DNA of 64,000 bases, from contig NZ_JAVLAS010000001.1 of the NCBI RefSeq assembly GCF_032190635.1, positions 310,001 to 374,000 on the forward strand, read 5' to 3'. The DNA comes from Levilactobacillus zymae. GTDB taxonomy: Bacteria > Bacillota > Bacilli > Lactobacillales > Lactobacillaceae. The first letter of the stretch is position 1, and each line of letters starts with the position of its first letter. Below are positions 9,511 to 18,790 of the stretch, piece by piece. The position numbers were made by a program, and so were the translations under genes. Below the pieces are notes generated by a model. That model was not told where the DNA came from and ran no database searches. It saw only the letters and a list, made by a program, of their open reading frames with translations.

Positions 9511-9561
9511 TAATGAATAAATCAGTAAGCAAATAAGAAAATTAAGCTCTATTGCTATCAT

Positions 9562-10476
9562 CTACAGTCCCTGCCCATTCAACCGAACAATCTGCAGCAG
9601 CCACTCCCGATAGTGCGCGACAAACGCCGCAGGGGCGCGCACCTGAAGACTAGTGCCAAACTCAGCGACGTAGCGGTAGCCGTATTCGTTATCCGGAATG
9701 ACGAAGGTCGTCTGGTAATGAGTCTGGTCCACCTCAACTAACGGTCCCGTATCGATGCCCTCGATGAGCTTGTCTCGCACGTCCTTTTTCACCAACACCG
9801 TTAAGTTGACCAGTTTGAAATCGGTTGGCACCGGTTGATCAGTCGCCGGCAGCTGGCGTTTGCTGAAGGGGGCTTCTAACACCGTTAGTTTGACGATTCG
9901 TGCTAGTTTAAACGTCCGGAAGGCGTTGCGCTCTAAGCTATAGGCCAACAAGTACCAACTGGCGTTCCGGTAAGTTAATTGATAAGGTTCGATTCGCCGT
10001 ACCGTTTGGTGGCCCAGCCGGTCGACATAGGTGAGTTGCACTAAAGTCGACCGCTGAATGGCCGCCAGAAGTTTTTTGCGGAGAGTCGCTAATCGTTGGC
10101 TCCCCGTAGTTGGTGTATCGTTGATGCTAAAATTAGCCGGGTCATGAACTTGCGGCAAAAGTGCCCGAATCTTATCTAGGGTCAAGCGCGTTTGGTCGTC
10201 GAGCGTCCAGTCGTTCAGCTTGGCTAGGGCGGTGAGGATGGTTTGTAGGTCGGTCACGGTGAGGAGCCGCTTATCGAACTTGTAAGTGGCCATAATCCCA
10301 AAGCCGCCATTGGCCCCGCGAACGGCGTAGATGGGAATCCGTGCTAAATTGAGGGTATCCATGTCCCTTAATATGGTGCGCTTACTGACGTTGAACCGGT
10401 GGGCCAAGGTGGCGGCCGACATCGTTTCGTTTTCCAGTAATAGCATGACAATCGCAATTAGCCGTTCAATTTTCAT
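9562..10476 (-). CDS. YafY-type HTH/WYL-domain transcriptional regulator
   Basis: The 304-residue regulator has an N-terminal DeoR-like winged helix (MSAATLAHRFNVSKRTILRD, residues ~19-38) and a central WYL domain (LVQLTYVDRLGHQTVRRIEP, then YRNASWYLLAYSLERN...RTFKLARI, ~145-200), followed by a C-terminal WCX extension. WYL domains bind nucleotides or small ligands and often control stress or defence genes. The divergent gene at 10565 (NTF2-like) is the likely target because its start is only ~90 bp away. ATG is preceded by GGGAGGTCACC. The gene appears intact. Confidence 0.9.
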   Translation of the reverse strand: MKIERLIAIVMLLLENETMSAATLAHRFNVSKRTILRDMDTLNLARIPIYAVRGANGGFGIMATYKFDKRLLTVTDLQTILTALAKLNDWTLDDQTRLTLDKIRALLPQVHDPANFSINDTPTTGSQRLATLRKKLLAAIQRSTLVQLTYVDRLGHQTVRRIEPYQLTYRNASWYLLAYSLERNAFRTFKLARIVKLTVLEAPFSKRQLPATDQPVPTDFKLVNLTVLVKKDVRDKLIEGIDTGPLVEVDQTHYQTTFVIPDNEYGYRYVAEFGTSLQVRAPAAFVAHYREWLLQIVRLNGQGL

Positions 10477-10564
10477 GGTGACCTCCCATTTTTTGATAGG
10501 TGACAGCTAGATGTCATCTATGACCCACTATACTCGCTTTATTCGATGAAAAGGGGAGTTTAAC

Positions 10565-10961
10565 ATGGCAACGAATTATCCAGGCTACACAGAACACAGA
10601 AACTAACGCGGCGTTCTTTGAGATTCTCATGGCCGGTCTCAAGGGGGAGGTGCCTGAAGGGTCGTTCTGGGATGCCGTCGCGGACGATGCCACCTTTGAG
10701 TTTGAGTATCGCATTCCCGGGTTTCCCTTTCAGATGAGCAAGGCCCAGTACTTCGAGTGGTTCAAGACCTACCCCATTAGGCTGCGGGCCGACCATCTGC
10801 GGGTCTATAAGGCGCCTGACCAGCATGCACTGATTCTGGAATACGAGGTTCACGGGCGGAATGGTCAGTATAACAATCGCTTCTGTTCAATTGTGACCCT
10901 CAAAAATCATAAAATTAGTTACTGGCGAGATTACGGCGACTCGCTCCAAATGGCAAACTAG
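10565..10961 (+). pseudogene. NTF2/SnoaL-like protein with an early frameshift
   Basis: The readable body (from ~10590) encodes ATQNTETNAAFFEILMAGLK, then FEFEYRIPGFPFQMSKAQYF and a C-terminal GDSLQMAN, a ~130-residue NTF2/SnoaL-like cone fold of the polyketide-cyclase or ketosteroid-isomerase type. A good RBS (AAGGGGAG) and ATG at 10565 open a frame MATNYPG that stops after 13 codons. Dropping one G of the GG at 10583-10584 joins MATNYP to ATQNTETN. Either a one-base insertion has broken the gene, or translation starts at the internal ATG 10629, which lacks a good RBS. It lies divergent to the WYL regulator. Confidence 0.65.
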
Positions 10962-11027
10962 GAGTAAGCGCGTCAGCGGCCATGGCACACCGGAAAATCA
11001 GCGATGTAATTTTTAGGAGGTCAACTC

Positions 11028-11600
11028 ATGGATCCAAAAAATGTACTGGAAATCACCACGCGCGCCGAGTTTCGGCAGTGGTTAAGGACGCACCACGACC
11101 AGGCAACGGAATGCTGGTTGGTGGCGAAAAAGGGCAAACAACCGCCGACCGGTTGCGTCTGGTATTTGGATGCGGTGGAAGAAGCGCTCTGCTTTGGCTG
11201 GATCGATACCATGCACAAAACGATTGTGGGCCGGAACTTGCAAAAGTTCACGCCCCGCGCACGCCGCAGTCCTTGGTCCGAACTGAACAAGGAACGGTGT
11301 CGTCGTTTGGAACGACTGGGACAGATGACACCGGCTGGACGGGCAGTGTTACCAGAAATGGATCCCGCTAAGTTCGCGATTGACGACGACATTCAGCGGG
11401 CCTTTGACCAAGCCCCCGTGGCGTGGACGAATTTCCAACGGTTCCCGGCACTCTATCAGCGGGTCCGCATCGATGCCATTCAGCGCGATAAACGGAAGGA
11501 CCGCGCGGTGTTTGATCGGCGCCTAAAACGGTTGATCGACCAATCGGCGGCCGATAAGATGTTTGGGGAATGGAACGATTACGGCCGGTTAGGGGAATAG
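11028..11600 (+). CDS. YdeI/OmpD-associated family protein
   Basis: The 190-residue protein matches the YdeI-like family (residues RAEFRQWLRTHHDQATECWL, YLDAVEEALCFGWID, RSPWSELNKERCRRLERLGQM), a conserved cytosolic family of uncertain role linked in some reports to peptide or bacteriocin tolerance. The start is fixed by a strong TTTTTAGGAGGT 8 nt upstream. The gene is followed by a GCGACGG hairpin. It probably forms a short unit on its own. No catalytic function can be assigned from sequence. Confidence 0.8.
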   Translation: MDPKNVLEITTRAEFRQWLRTHHDQATECWLVAKKGKQPPTGCVWYLDAVEEALCFGWIDTMHKTIVGRNLQKFTPRARRSPWSELNKERCRRLERLGQMTPAGRAVLPEMDPAKFAIDDDIQRAFDQAPVAWTNFQRFPALYQRVRIDAIQRDKRKDRAVFDRRLKRLIDQSAADKMFGEWNDYGRLGE

Positions 11601-11609
11601 GGCGATTAT

Positions 11610-11649
11610 CACAAGCGACGGTTCTCCGTGAGGGGGCCGTCGCTTTGTG
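11610..11649 (+). terminator. Terminator after the YdeI-like gene
   Basis: CACAAGCGACGG and CCGTCGCTTTGTG form a 12-bp stem 10 nt after the stop. The remaining 220 bases to the next gene hold a TTGACA at 11799 without a convincing -10, and nothing else recognisable. Confidence 0.65.
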
Positions 11650-11871
11650 TTAATGCCCCCTTTGGTTACATTGGACCAGATGTGGAAAAATAGGGTGAAC
11701 CAAAGTGCTGATCTGTCGGGGCTTACTGCTTGATTTATAAAAACGATTATTTCATTTTACCGTTTACAGTATTGCCTATCTTCTTAAATGGTGGTACATT
11801 GACATCAATAACCGGATAGAAATCTAAACAATGGTTGGGTGACAGGAACCAGCACGTAGGGGGATGGAGAC

Positions 11872-14622
11872 ATGCAAACGAAACGAACGAACGGCAATCA
11901 ATGGCAATCCAGTCGGTGGTTATTCACCAGTGCAGTGGCCTTAACGCTGGGAACGGTGGGGCTAACGGTAAGCGATGCCCATGCAGACGCGACCTTGACC
12001 ACCGGACAAAAGATCGTTAGTCAGGCAACGCGGGAGGATCAGTTATCCAAACAGCACGCTCAACTGCCAACGGCTGATCCGGCGCCGACGCCCGCAGCGG
12101 AAAAAACGACAGTTAAATCGACGTACAATCCCGATAAAGATGAGCTAAATTCAGTCCCTCAATCTCCTGCTGACGACGTCGCGGTTCCGGCGCAATCCCG
12201 CGAACCAGCCGGAGTGGGGGCCGTTACGGCTTCACAGAATAAGCCCGAGCCCCCGGTCGCTAATCAACCGACCCCGGTTCAAGACCGGGACCATCCAGAA
12301 GGCGTAGGTGACCCCGCACCAGTCGCTGGAGATCGGGATGGGGCCCCGGATACGTCCGAGCAGGCGGCGCCGACTACGGGAGCGAATACCGTCAGCATGC
12401 CGCAACCGAGTCGGCCAACCGTGCCGCAGCCCAGCGGCCCATCAGCCCCAAAACCCGCAATACTGGCGGCGCCCCGTCAAACGGTTGATGACCTGATTCC
12501 GGATAAGAACCTCCAGCAGTTGGTCTTGTACGCGCTACAACAACAAAATTTTAACATTACCAACGTGGCGCAAATCACCCCCGAGTTGCTGCAAAAATTG
12601 ACCGTATTGGATGTAGATGACGGGCAAGCGGATAAGAAACAAAACCAAGATCGGGCCTTTTATAACGCAATTGTGAACGTTAAGTCGTTGGCTGGCCTGT
12701 ACCAGGCGACCGGCCTACAAAAATTAATCATTCGGGTAGACAGTGATGCAGCAAAGAAGTGGGGGAAGCGAGCCGAGCAATTACAAAACATCGCGGCGCT
12801 AGCGCAGCTCACCCATTTAACGACGATTAGTTTGGACGGAGCGCAAATTGGCGATGAGGACGTTCAGGCACTTTCGCAGCTGCATCAATTGACGACACTG
12901 ACGTTGAATTGGAGCCGGGTGACCGATTTAGCTTTCTTAGCCAACTTAACGGCTCTCACCGATATTGGGTTCAATAAATTGGCGGATAGCGCCTACAAGA
13001 TCAAAAGCCTTGCCCCCCTTAAAAAGTTAGTTAATTTGTCCATCATCGGGCTGGCAAATAATGATATTTCGGACATTACGGTGCTACGGAACATTACCGC
13101 CATACCAAGTAATTTCGGGCTGAGTGGCAATCATATCTTTGACATCACGCCAGCGCTTAGTCTTAAATGGCGACCATTTATAGGTGGTGAGCCTTACTAC
13201 AACATCTCGGCCAACAATCAAACCTGGAGTTCGCCACAGGTGGTGTTAAACCCAGAAACGCAACATTTAGATACGTGGTCGTTTGCCTATGATAACTTGT
13301 ATAATTTTAATGAGTTTATGAGTTCGGGGAAATTAGGAATTTCGTTGAACGACTTGCCAACCGCCCAAACGATTGGGGCAAGTAATTGGATTCAATGGAG
13401 TCAGTTTAAAGCAAATACGGGTAACTTGTATCTTAATTGGGATGTTAGCCGCCACAATGATAGCTGGCAGCCCGTTGCCCCCGATGGCCTGAACTTTTCG
13501 GGAACCATGACGATTCCGTATACGTTGAAGGCCAATGTCGGGGCGGTCACGGTGAACTATCGGTTGGACGGCGGTGTTAATATTGCGCCGTTTACGATCC
13601 TCAGCGGCCCGACGGCGTCCTCGTTGGATGTGCTGACAGACGCGACGGTTAAACAAGCCATCGCTAACCTGGAGGACCGGGGGTTTGCCTACGAAAAGCC
13701 GGCTGATCATCAGCAGGTGACCGGAACAACCGTGACTTACAATCAGGATGCGCAACGGCTCACGTTGTTGTTCACCCCCCTCCAGCGGGTGTACTTGGTT
13801 GATGAAAATGGTCAGGCGTTGGTCGATCAGCATCAACAGCCGCTGATGATAAAGGCGGCGGGGAAAACCGGCACTGCTTGGCACGCCACGCTGCCAACGA
13901 TTGCGGGGTACGATCCAGACCGGGTAACCGGTGGTCAGGCCACCTTAACGGCGAAGACGCTGAGTGGGACTATTCAAGATGTTAACTCAGACCTCTATGT
14001 GTTCTACAAGCCCAACGGTCAGCCCGTGACCCCACCCGTAAAGCCGGTCGATCCGGCGGTTCCGGGAAACCCAGTTCCGCCAGTGAGTCCAGTAGTCCCG
14101 GTTGTACCGGTGGCTACCGGCACGGTGACGGTCCATTACCAAACCAAGACCGGTGAGCAATTGGCCGCTAACACCACGCTGACGGGCACGGTGGGCGCCA
14201 CTTACACGACGACCCCTAAGACCTTGACGGGGTACCAACTGGTGGCAACGCCGACGAACGCGACGGGCGTTTATACCAACCAGCATCAGGATGTGGCTTA
14301 TACCTATCGGGCTGTGCTGGTCATCGGTAGTGCCGACGCGAAGGGAAATTCACGTCAGCCCAGCCGGACGCCGCGGGGACCACGAAAGACCACGACGCCT
14401 TGGCTCGTGACAACCAACGGTACACCGGGAAAGTGGTCGCCGAAAGCTCCCGTTCACGGGATCTCAACGACACCCAATAAGCAAAACGTGCGCTCGCAGG
14501 CGGCTCAGACCACGCCGCGCTTACCGCAAACGAATGAACAGCGCTTTTCAAGCGGGTGGGGCGTGGCCGTGCTAGCCGTCTTGGGCAGTATCCTGGGAGT
14601 ATGGCGGTGGCGGCGTTTCTAG
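11872..14622 (+). CDS. Leucine-rich-repeat/MucBP surface protein with LPQTN sortase signal
   Basis: This is a 916-residue cell-wall-anchored protein. It has a signal peptide (hydrophobic ~20-38, cleavage after SDAHADA), a Pro/Thr-rich linker (~60-205), a leucine-rich repeat domain (~285-430; LTHLTTISLDGAQIGDEDV, LTTLTLNWSRVTDLAFL), a beta-rich segment, a MucBP-like module (~640-710), and a full MucBP repeat (GTVTVHYQTKTGEQLAANTT, ~745-812). It ends with LPQTN, a hydrophobic stretch and WRWRRF. LPQTxE is the typical sortase A site of Lactiplantibacillus-type lactobacilli. The likely role is adhesion to mucus or host glycans (inference). The RBS is GGGGGATGGAG. The segment between MucBP and the anchor is Arg/Pro-rich and unusual. 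Confidence 0.9.
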   Translation: MQTKRTNGNQWQSSRWLFTSAVALTLGTVGLTVSDAHADATLTTGQKIVSQATREDQLSKQHAQLPTADPAPTPAAEKTTVKSTYNPDKDELNSVPQSPADDVAVPAQSREPAGVGAVTASQNKPEPPVANQPTPVQDRDHPEGVGDPAPVAGDRDGAPDTSEQAAPTTGANTVSMPQPSRPTVPQPSGPSAPKPAILAAPRQTVDDLIPDKNLQQLVLYALQQQNFNITNVAQITPELLQKLTVLDVDDGQADKKQNQDRAFYNAIVNVKSLAGLYQATGLQKLIIRVDSDAAKKWGKRAEQLQNIAALAQLTHLTTISLDGAQIGDEDVQALSQLHQLTTLTLNWSRVTDLAFLANLTALTDIGFNKLADSAYKIKSLAPLKKLVNLSIIGLANNDISDITVLRNITAIPSNFGLSGNHIFDITPALSLKWRPFIGGEPYYNISANNQTWSSPQVVLNPETQHLDTWSFAYDNLYNFNEFMSSGKLGISLNDLPTAQTIGASNWIQWSQFKANTGNLYLNWDVSRHNDSWQPVAPDGLNFSGTMTIPYTLKANVGAVTVNYRLDGGVNIAPFTILSGPTASSLDVLTDATVKQAIANLEDRGFAYEKPADHQQVTGTTVTYNQDAQRLTLLFTPLQRVYLVDENGQALVDQHQQPLMIKAAGKTGTAWHATLPTIAGYDPDRVTGGQATLTAKTLSGTIQDVNSDLYVFYKPNGQPVTPPVKPVDPAVPGNPVPPVSPVVPVVPVATGTVTVHYQTKTGEQLAANTTLTGTVGATYTTTPKTLTGYQLVATPTNATGVYTNQHQDVAYTYRAVLVIGSADAKGNSRQPSRTPRGPRKTTTPWLVTTNGTPGKWSPKAPVHGISTTPNKQNVRSQAAQTTPRLPQTNEQRFSSGWGVAVLAVLGSILGVWRWRRF

Positions 14623-14670
14623 GCGTAGCGGCGGTAACCCAGGCTTACAGTGGGGGGTCCCACCTAAACT

Positions 14671-14717
14671 AAATAAAGCGGCTGGGACTAATCAGCTAGT
14701 CCCAGCCGCTTTATTTG
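14671..14717. terminator. Bidirectional terminator between convergent genes
   Basis: A ~20-bp perfect stem starting AAATAAAGCGGCTGGGACTA with a short loop, ending in TTTATTT. It serves the LRR surface gene (plus) and the ClC gene (minus). Confidence 0.9.
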
Positions 14718-14741
14718 ATGTTAGTTAAGGATTGCATGAGT

Positions 14742-15965
14742 TTAGGACGCGGTTCGTTGCCGCCACTTCCGCCAGCCCCGTTGCCCGCCCCAGCGCAGGA
14801 CCACCACCAGCGCAATCACGGGTAGCAGGTTAAGCGGGAAGAACAGGGCGATGAAGATCCCGGCCACCCAGACGTTACCCAGGAGGCTAGTTGCCAAGCT
14901 GGTGGCGACCACGGCCACGATGAACAGGGCGTCTAAGCCCGGCAGTAATTGGGCTATGCCGAAGCCCAACAGGATCGCCGCAAAGGCAATCGGGAAGATG
15001 TCCCCGCCAATCCACCCGGTTTTGAGACACAGCTGCAAGAAAATCAGTTTCAGGACGGCGGCCGTTAGAATCACCGCCGCGGTCTGGTGGTGATTGACCT
15101 GCGGAATCAGCGCCATAAACGTTTGACCGGAAAACAGCAGACGGGGTCCCAACACGGCGAACAGGAAGATGACGGCGGCACCCAGGAAGGGCCGCGGGAA
15201 TTGGTGGGGGATCCGCTGGAGCAGCGTGTGCAGTTGGTGGCTGCCCCAGTGGTACAATCCGCTCAACGGTACGCTCAATAGCAGAATCGGAATCATCACC
15301 CAGAGTTGCGACCAGGTCCAGTGCGAGGCCCCCATCTTGGTGATGAACGAGGGGTGACCGATGGCCCGCATCAGCAGGAAGAAGGCGACCAACCCGTTGG
15401 CGATGAACAATCCGTTGAGTTTTTTCTTCATCCCCAGTTGTTCGGCGGGGATGCTGTGCGTCGAGCGGTATCGCTGCAGGTGACCGGTCGGCGCAACTAG
15501 CCACCAGAGCCGCCGGTAGACCGGCACGGCCTGGAGCGTATCATGATTAAAGTAAAAGTAGCGCAGTCGGTCCATTTCCCACACGGAGAGCGACACCACG
15601 GCGCCCAGCAGCGCGGCTTCGGGCCCGACGCCCGCCCCACCGGCCAAGATGACCAGGGCGACCACTAAGTTTTTAAAGGTGTTGCGGTACTGGACGGTCT
15701 GGGTCTGGCGCGGTTCGGTCATGGCCTGGTGCGCGGTGGCCGGCAGGGGGCCCCAGCGGCGATTGAGCCGGGTCAGCAGCCAGCCGCCTAGGCCGCACAG
15801 CAGGAGATAGTAGGGCCAGTCGAACGGTAGTTTTGCCGGAATCGTGGTCCAGAGCAGGGTGATCAAGGCCCCCTCCAAAATCATGAAAATGCCGGAAACG
15901 GCGGCAATCAAGACGCTGAGGAGTAGGCCGGCGAACGTGAGACGAATGAGTTGCGATTTGTGCAT
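14742..15965 (-). CDS. ClC-family chloride channel/antiporter-like membrane protein
   Basis: The 407-residue polytopic membrane protein belongs to the voltage-gated chloride channel family: about 10 hydrophobic segments, the selectivity-filter motif GAGVGPEAAL (~112-121, compare GxGxGPE) and KTGWIGGDIFPIAFA (~317-331, compare GxFxP) are present. GPE keeps the gating Glu. Members are Cl-/H+ exchangers or fluoride/chloride channels; this one's ion is not determinable from the sequence. The start has GGGAGGCTTCAC upstream. The sequence is short for a ClC and has a long basic loop (~150-180), so a diverged subgroup is likely. Confidence 0.85.
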   Translation of the reverse strand: MHKSQLIRLTFAGLLLSVLIAAVSGIFMILEGALITLLWTTIPAKLPFDWPYYLLLCGLGGWLLTRLNRRWGPLPATAHQAMTEPRQTQTVQYRNTFKNLVVALVILAGGAGVGPEAALLGAVVSLSVWEMDRLRYFYFNHDTLQAVPVYRRLWWLVAPTGHLQRYRSTHSIPAEQLGMKKKLNGLFIANGLVAFFLLMRAIGHPSFITKMGASHWTWSQLWVMIPILLLSVPLSGLYHWGSHQLHTLLQRIPHQFPRPFLGAAVIFLFAVLGPRLLFSGQTFMALIPQVNHHQTAAVILTAAVLKLIFLQLCLKTGWIGGDIFPIAFAAILLGFGIAQLLPGLDALFIVAVVATSLATSLLGNVWVAGIFIALFFPLNLLPVIALVVVLRWGGQRGWRKWRQRTAS

Positions 15966-16113
15966 GTGAAGCCTCCCGTAAACAGGTTGTTAGGTCCAGT
16001 CTAGCAAACCTGGCCCGGGGATGAAACGGGGGCGGCTTAACTAAAGTAATTTTGGTAATTACCAGGAAATTGGGAACGGAAAAACGTAAGGAAAGCGACC
16101 ACTCACTGTGCGC

Positions 16114-16141
16114 TTGAAACGCCGGTATGGTCCCGTATACT
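16114..16141 (+). promoter_or_regulatory. Promoter of small secreted protein gene
   Basis: TTGAAA (16114-16119), 16-bp spacer, TATACT (16136-16141), then a strong AAGGAGGT RBS before the ATG at 16165. The leader is only about 20 nt. Confidence 0.7.
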
Positions 16142-16164
16142 AGGCCTATAAGGAGGTAGTTCAT

Positions 16165-16626
16165 ATGCAAAAACAGCACGTATTAACGCTAGTTATGCTC
16201 GCAACGCTGGGGATGGCCACCCTGAGTCCCGTTCCCATTCAAGCCGCGGCTAAAACGGCTAAGAAAGCGACTAAGGTCAAACCGCCTAAAAGGTATAAAA
16301 TTGGCAAAAAAAGCTACACGATGAAGCAGATGAGGAATAAATATAAGCTTCACTACCGGGAAGTTAAGGTGGGAACGGGATACAATTCTTACAATTATTA
16401 TGAGGGTAAGGTGAAGTACGCCAATTCAGGGACCTACAACGCGCTCACAGGTAAAAATCATTCTAAATACTGGAAGTCTAAGACCACTAAATACTACACG
16501 TTCACCAGCGTTTACTTTACGAAAAAGGGTAAGGGCGGCTGTTGGAACTATGAATCCCACTCTATCGATGCTAAGACTGGGCACATGTATCATTTCATTA
16601 GCATTGGCGCGGCCGGTGGCAAGTAA
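16165..16626 (+). CDS. Small secreted Lys/Tyr-rich protein
   Basis: The 153-residue protein has a signal peptide (hydrophobic 5-22, cleavage near IQAAA) and a strongly basic mature chain rich in Lys and Tyr, with NKYKLHYREVKVGTGYNSYN and a single Cys (GGCWNYESHS). I do not recognise the family. Similar basic secreted proteins are common in lactobacilli and are thought to bind the anionic cell wall (inference). It is monocistronic with its own promoter and terminator. Confidence 0.75.
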   Translation: MQKQHVLTLVMLATLGMATLSPVPIQAAAKTAKKATKVKPPKRYKIGKKSYTMKQMRNKYKLHYREVKVGTGYNSYNYYEGKVKYANSGTYNALTGKNHSKYWKSKTTKYYTFTSVYFTKKGKGGCWNYESHSIDAKTGHMYHFISIGAAGGK

Positions 16627-16654
16627 TTCAATGGCGACACTGTATGAGAAAATC

Positions 16655-16693
16655 AAACGCGGATTAGTCACTGTTACTGGCTAATCCGCGTTT
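16655..16693. terminator. Bidirectional terminator
   Basis: AAACGCGGATTAG and CTAATCCGCGTTT form a 13-bp perfect stem between the secreted protein gene and the convergent MFS gene. Confidence 0.88.
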
Positions 16694-16703
16694 GGTTTAA
16701 TGC

Positions 16704-18038
16704 TTAACCTTCCCGTTTCCCCGTCAGCGCCAAACCGGTTACCACTGCGACCATGACTAACGCAATCATGAGGGCGACGCGAAACTGACTGGCGATGGCT
16801 TGGGCGGAGAAGAGGCTGGCGGCGACGTTGACCATTAACGCCAGTCCCAGCACCCCACCCAATTGATGGGCGGCGTTGACCAGCCCGGAGGCCACGCCGG
16901 ACCGGTCGGCCGAGACGTGGTCGATCCCCATATTGGTCAAGGGTGCGAGGGCCAGTCCCTGGCCAATCCCAATGATCATCATTGGTAAACCAACGCTGGG
17001 CCAGTAGGCTTGGCCGAACGTGAATAACGCCAGGGCGAAGCCGATAAACTCCACGGTCACGGCCGCAACCAGCACGCGTTTATTTTGCCACCGGTCGATC
17101 AAGCGGGGGACAATCATCGCCCCCAGAAACATGGTCAGCGACAACGGCAAGTAGGCCAGGCCGACCTTAAATGGTGAGTAGTGCCGGGCTTGTTGGAGGT
17201 ATTCCGAGATAAAGAACCAGTAGCCCATGACCGCCCCGTTGAGGATGGCCTGGCTGAGGTACCCGTTGGTGCGAGTCCAGTTGTTAAAGATGCTGAGCGG
17301 CAAGATGGGGTGGGCGCTCCGGTGTTCGGTCACCACGAAGCCGGCCAAAATCACCAGGGCGACGAGGAGGGTCACCAGTGGCTGAGTTGCGCCGTTGAGG
17401 GCGTACACCAGTAAGCCACAACCGAGTACCGAGGTCAGCGTGCCCCAGACATCCAGGGGGCTGGGCGTTGGGGTCGGACTCTGGCGTAAGGCCCACCAGG
17501 CTAGGCCCAGCATGAGCAGGCACAGGGGGACGTTGAGGCAAAAGCCGATGCGCCAGGACAGGTAACTGGCCAGGACGCCCCCGATGACGAGCCCCACGCT
17601 AGAGCCTAATCCGGCCACGGAGCTGTACCAGGCGATGGCCTTGACCAGCCCGGAGCCCGTAAAGTAGTCGATCAGTAACGCCATGCTGGTCGGGGCCAGC
17701 AACGCCGAGCCAATCCCTTGGAGGAACCGGGAGATGATCATGATGAGGCCGTTGGGAGCCAGAACGGAGAGGAGCGAACCCAGCATAAAGATGACCAGTG
17801 CAAGGTTTAAGACGCGACGGCGACTCAGGGCGTCACTGAGCCGTCCGCCGATGAGTAAAAAGCTCCCGAAGGCCAACCCATAGGCGTTTTGAACCCACGG
17901 TAGGGTGACTTGGTTGAGGTCGAGGTCCGCGGTGAGCTTGGTTAAGCTGGTGAGGACGATGGAATTGGAAAGTGCGGTTAAAAAGTAACTGAGCATCGCG
18001 ATGATTAAAACGATGCGTTGACGGGCTTGTGCTAACAT
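16704..18038 (-). CDS. MFS drug-efflux transporter (EmrB/QacA type, DHA2-like)
   Basis: The 444-residue major facilitator has about 12-14 hydrophobic segments. The N-terminal helix 1 begins LIIAMLSYFLTALSNSIVLT, followed by LPWVQNAYGLAFGSFLLIGG and RLSDALSRRRVLN (MFS motif A between TM2 and TM3); motif C-like glycine/proline-rich sequence occurs in TM5 (GLGSSVGLVIGGVLA). It probably exports a hydrophobic toxic compound using the proton gradient. The divergent TetR gene at 18126 and a perfect palindrome in the shared promoter point to substrate-induced expression. RBS is AAAGGA. Confidence 0.9.
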   Translation of the reverse strand: MLAQARQRIVLIIAMLSYFLTALSNSIVLTSLTKLTADLDLNQVTLPWVQNAYGLAFGSFLLIGGRLSDALSRRRVLNLALVIFMLGSLLSVLAPNGLIMIISRFLQGIGSALLAPTSMALLIDYFTGSGLVKAIAWYSSVAGLGSSVGLVIGGVLASYLSWRIGFCLNVPLCLLMLGLAWWALRQSPTPTPSPLDVWGTLTSVLGCGLLVYALNGATQPLVTLLVALVILAGFVVTEHRSAHPILPLSIFNNWTRTNGYLSQAILNGAVMGYWFFISEYLQQARHYSPFKVGLAYLPLSLTMFLGAMIVPRLIDRWQNKRVLVAAVTVEFIGFALALFTFGQAYWPSVGLPMMIIGIGQGLALAPLTNMGIDHVSADRSGVASGLVNAAHQLGGVLGLALMVNVAASLFSAQAIASQFRVALMIALVMVAVVTGLALTGKREG

Positions 18039-18052
18039 GAAAAAATCCTTTC

Positions 18053-18066
18053 CGGAATATATTCCG
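18053..18066. promoter_or_regulatory. TetR-type operator between MFS and TetR genes
   Basis: The perfect 14-bp palindrome CGGAATATATTCCG lies between the divergent genes. A TATAAT (18072-18077) for the tetR direction and minus-strand -10-like sequences sit next to it, so a dimer bound here could block both promoters. Confidence 0.75.
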
Positions 18067-18125
18067 TTTAGTATAATGCTATACTAGAAGGAAAAATCGA
18101 ATCTGTCAATCAGGAGACGATCACT

Positions 18126-18680
18126 ATGCGACAGGATGCGCAGCAAAATCGACAAAAAATTCTCACCGCGGCCAACCAACTGTTTCGCGAGCAAACGGCG
18201 GCCGACGTGACCATGGCCCAACTCGCGCGGGCCGCACAAGTCGGGGTCGGGACGTTGTATCGTAATTTTCCCACCAAGGGCGATTTGTTCTTGGCCCTGG
18301 CTTATGACCAATTGGGAAATTACGTCAGTCAGCAACGGGCCTATTTAACCACCCACCCGACCGACCGTGCGGCCCTACAGCACGCTTTAAAGGCCTACCT
18401 GGCTTTTCGAGAGAACCGCTATCAGGTCCTGCCCAAGGGGAGCCTAGAACCGGCGAGTCAGTATTATCAACGGCCAGATTATCAGGACTTAGTGCACCTC
18501 TTTGCAGACCTGATTCAGGGGGCCAACCCGGAGCTAAATCCGGCGGAGGTGACGTTTAAAACGGACATGCTCATCGCGTTTTGTCGGAGTGATAGTTACG
18601 CGTTACAGCGCGATGTCCGGCACTATTCGGAAACGGAAATCTTGGCGCAGATAATGACTACCCTGTTTCCGGTGAATTAA
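18126..18680 (+). CDS. TetR/AcrR-family transcriptional regulator
   Basis: The 184-residue regulator has the TetR N-terminal helix-turn-helix (ILTAANQLFREQTAADVTMA, AQVGVGTLYRNFPTKGDLFL, residues ~15-58) and a variable C-terminal ligand-binding domain. It is divergent to the MFS exporter and is probably its repressor, acting at the palindrome at 18053. RBS CAGGAGACG precedes the ATG. It is intact. Confidence 0.92.
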   Translation: MRQDAQQNRQKILTAANQLFREQTAADVTMAQLARAAQVGVGTLYRNFPTKGDLFLALAYDQLGNYVSQQRAYLTTHPTDRAALQHALKAYLAFRENRYQVLPKGSLEPASQYYQRPDYQDLVHLFADLIQGANPELNPAEVTFKTDMLIAFCRSDSYALQRDVRHYSETEILAQIMTTLFPVN

Positions 18681-18707
18681 AGATAGTTGGTAACAAGCAT
18701 AGCGAGC

Positions 18708-18747
18708 AAAAAATGACGGAACCCCCTATAGGATTCGCCATTTTTTA
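18708..18747 (+). terminator. Terminator after tetR
   Basis: AAAAAATGACG and CGCCATTTTTT form a stem with one mismatch and a T run about 30 nt after the stop. Confidence 0.65.
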
Positions 18748-18790
18748 ACGCCGTAATGCACTGTAAAAATTCCGCTGCCAGTCGGGTTAA

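Noticed and set aside
11799..11827. Promoter of the LRR surface gene
   Set aside because: TTGACA is present but no acceptable -10 lies 16-18 bp downstream.
13333..13884. 183-codon minus-strand frame
   Set aside because: Antisense shadow of the LRR/MucBP surface protein.
14887..15504. 205-codon minus-strand frame
   Set aside because: Lies in another frame inside the ClC gene; Arg/Pro-rich composition typical of GC-rich shadow frames and no RBS.
15673..16179. 168-codon minus-strand frame reaching upstream of the ClC gene
   Set aside because: Overlaps the ClC gene start out of frame and has no family features.
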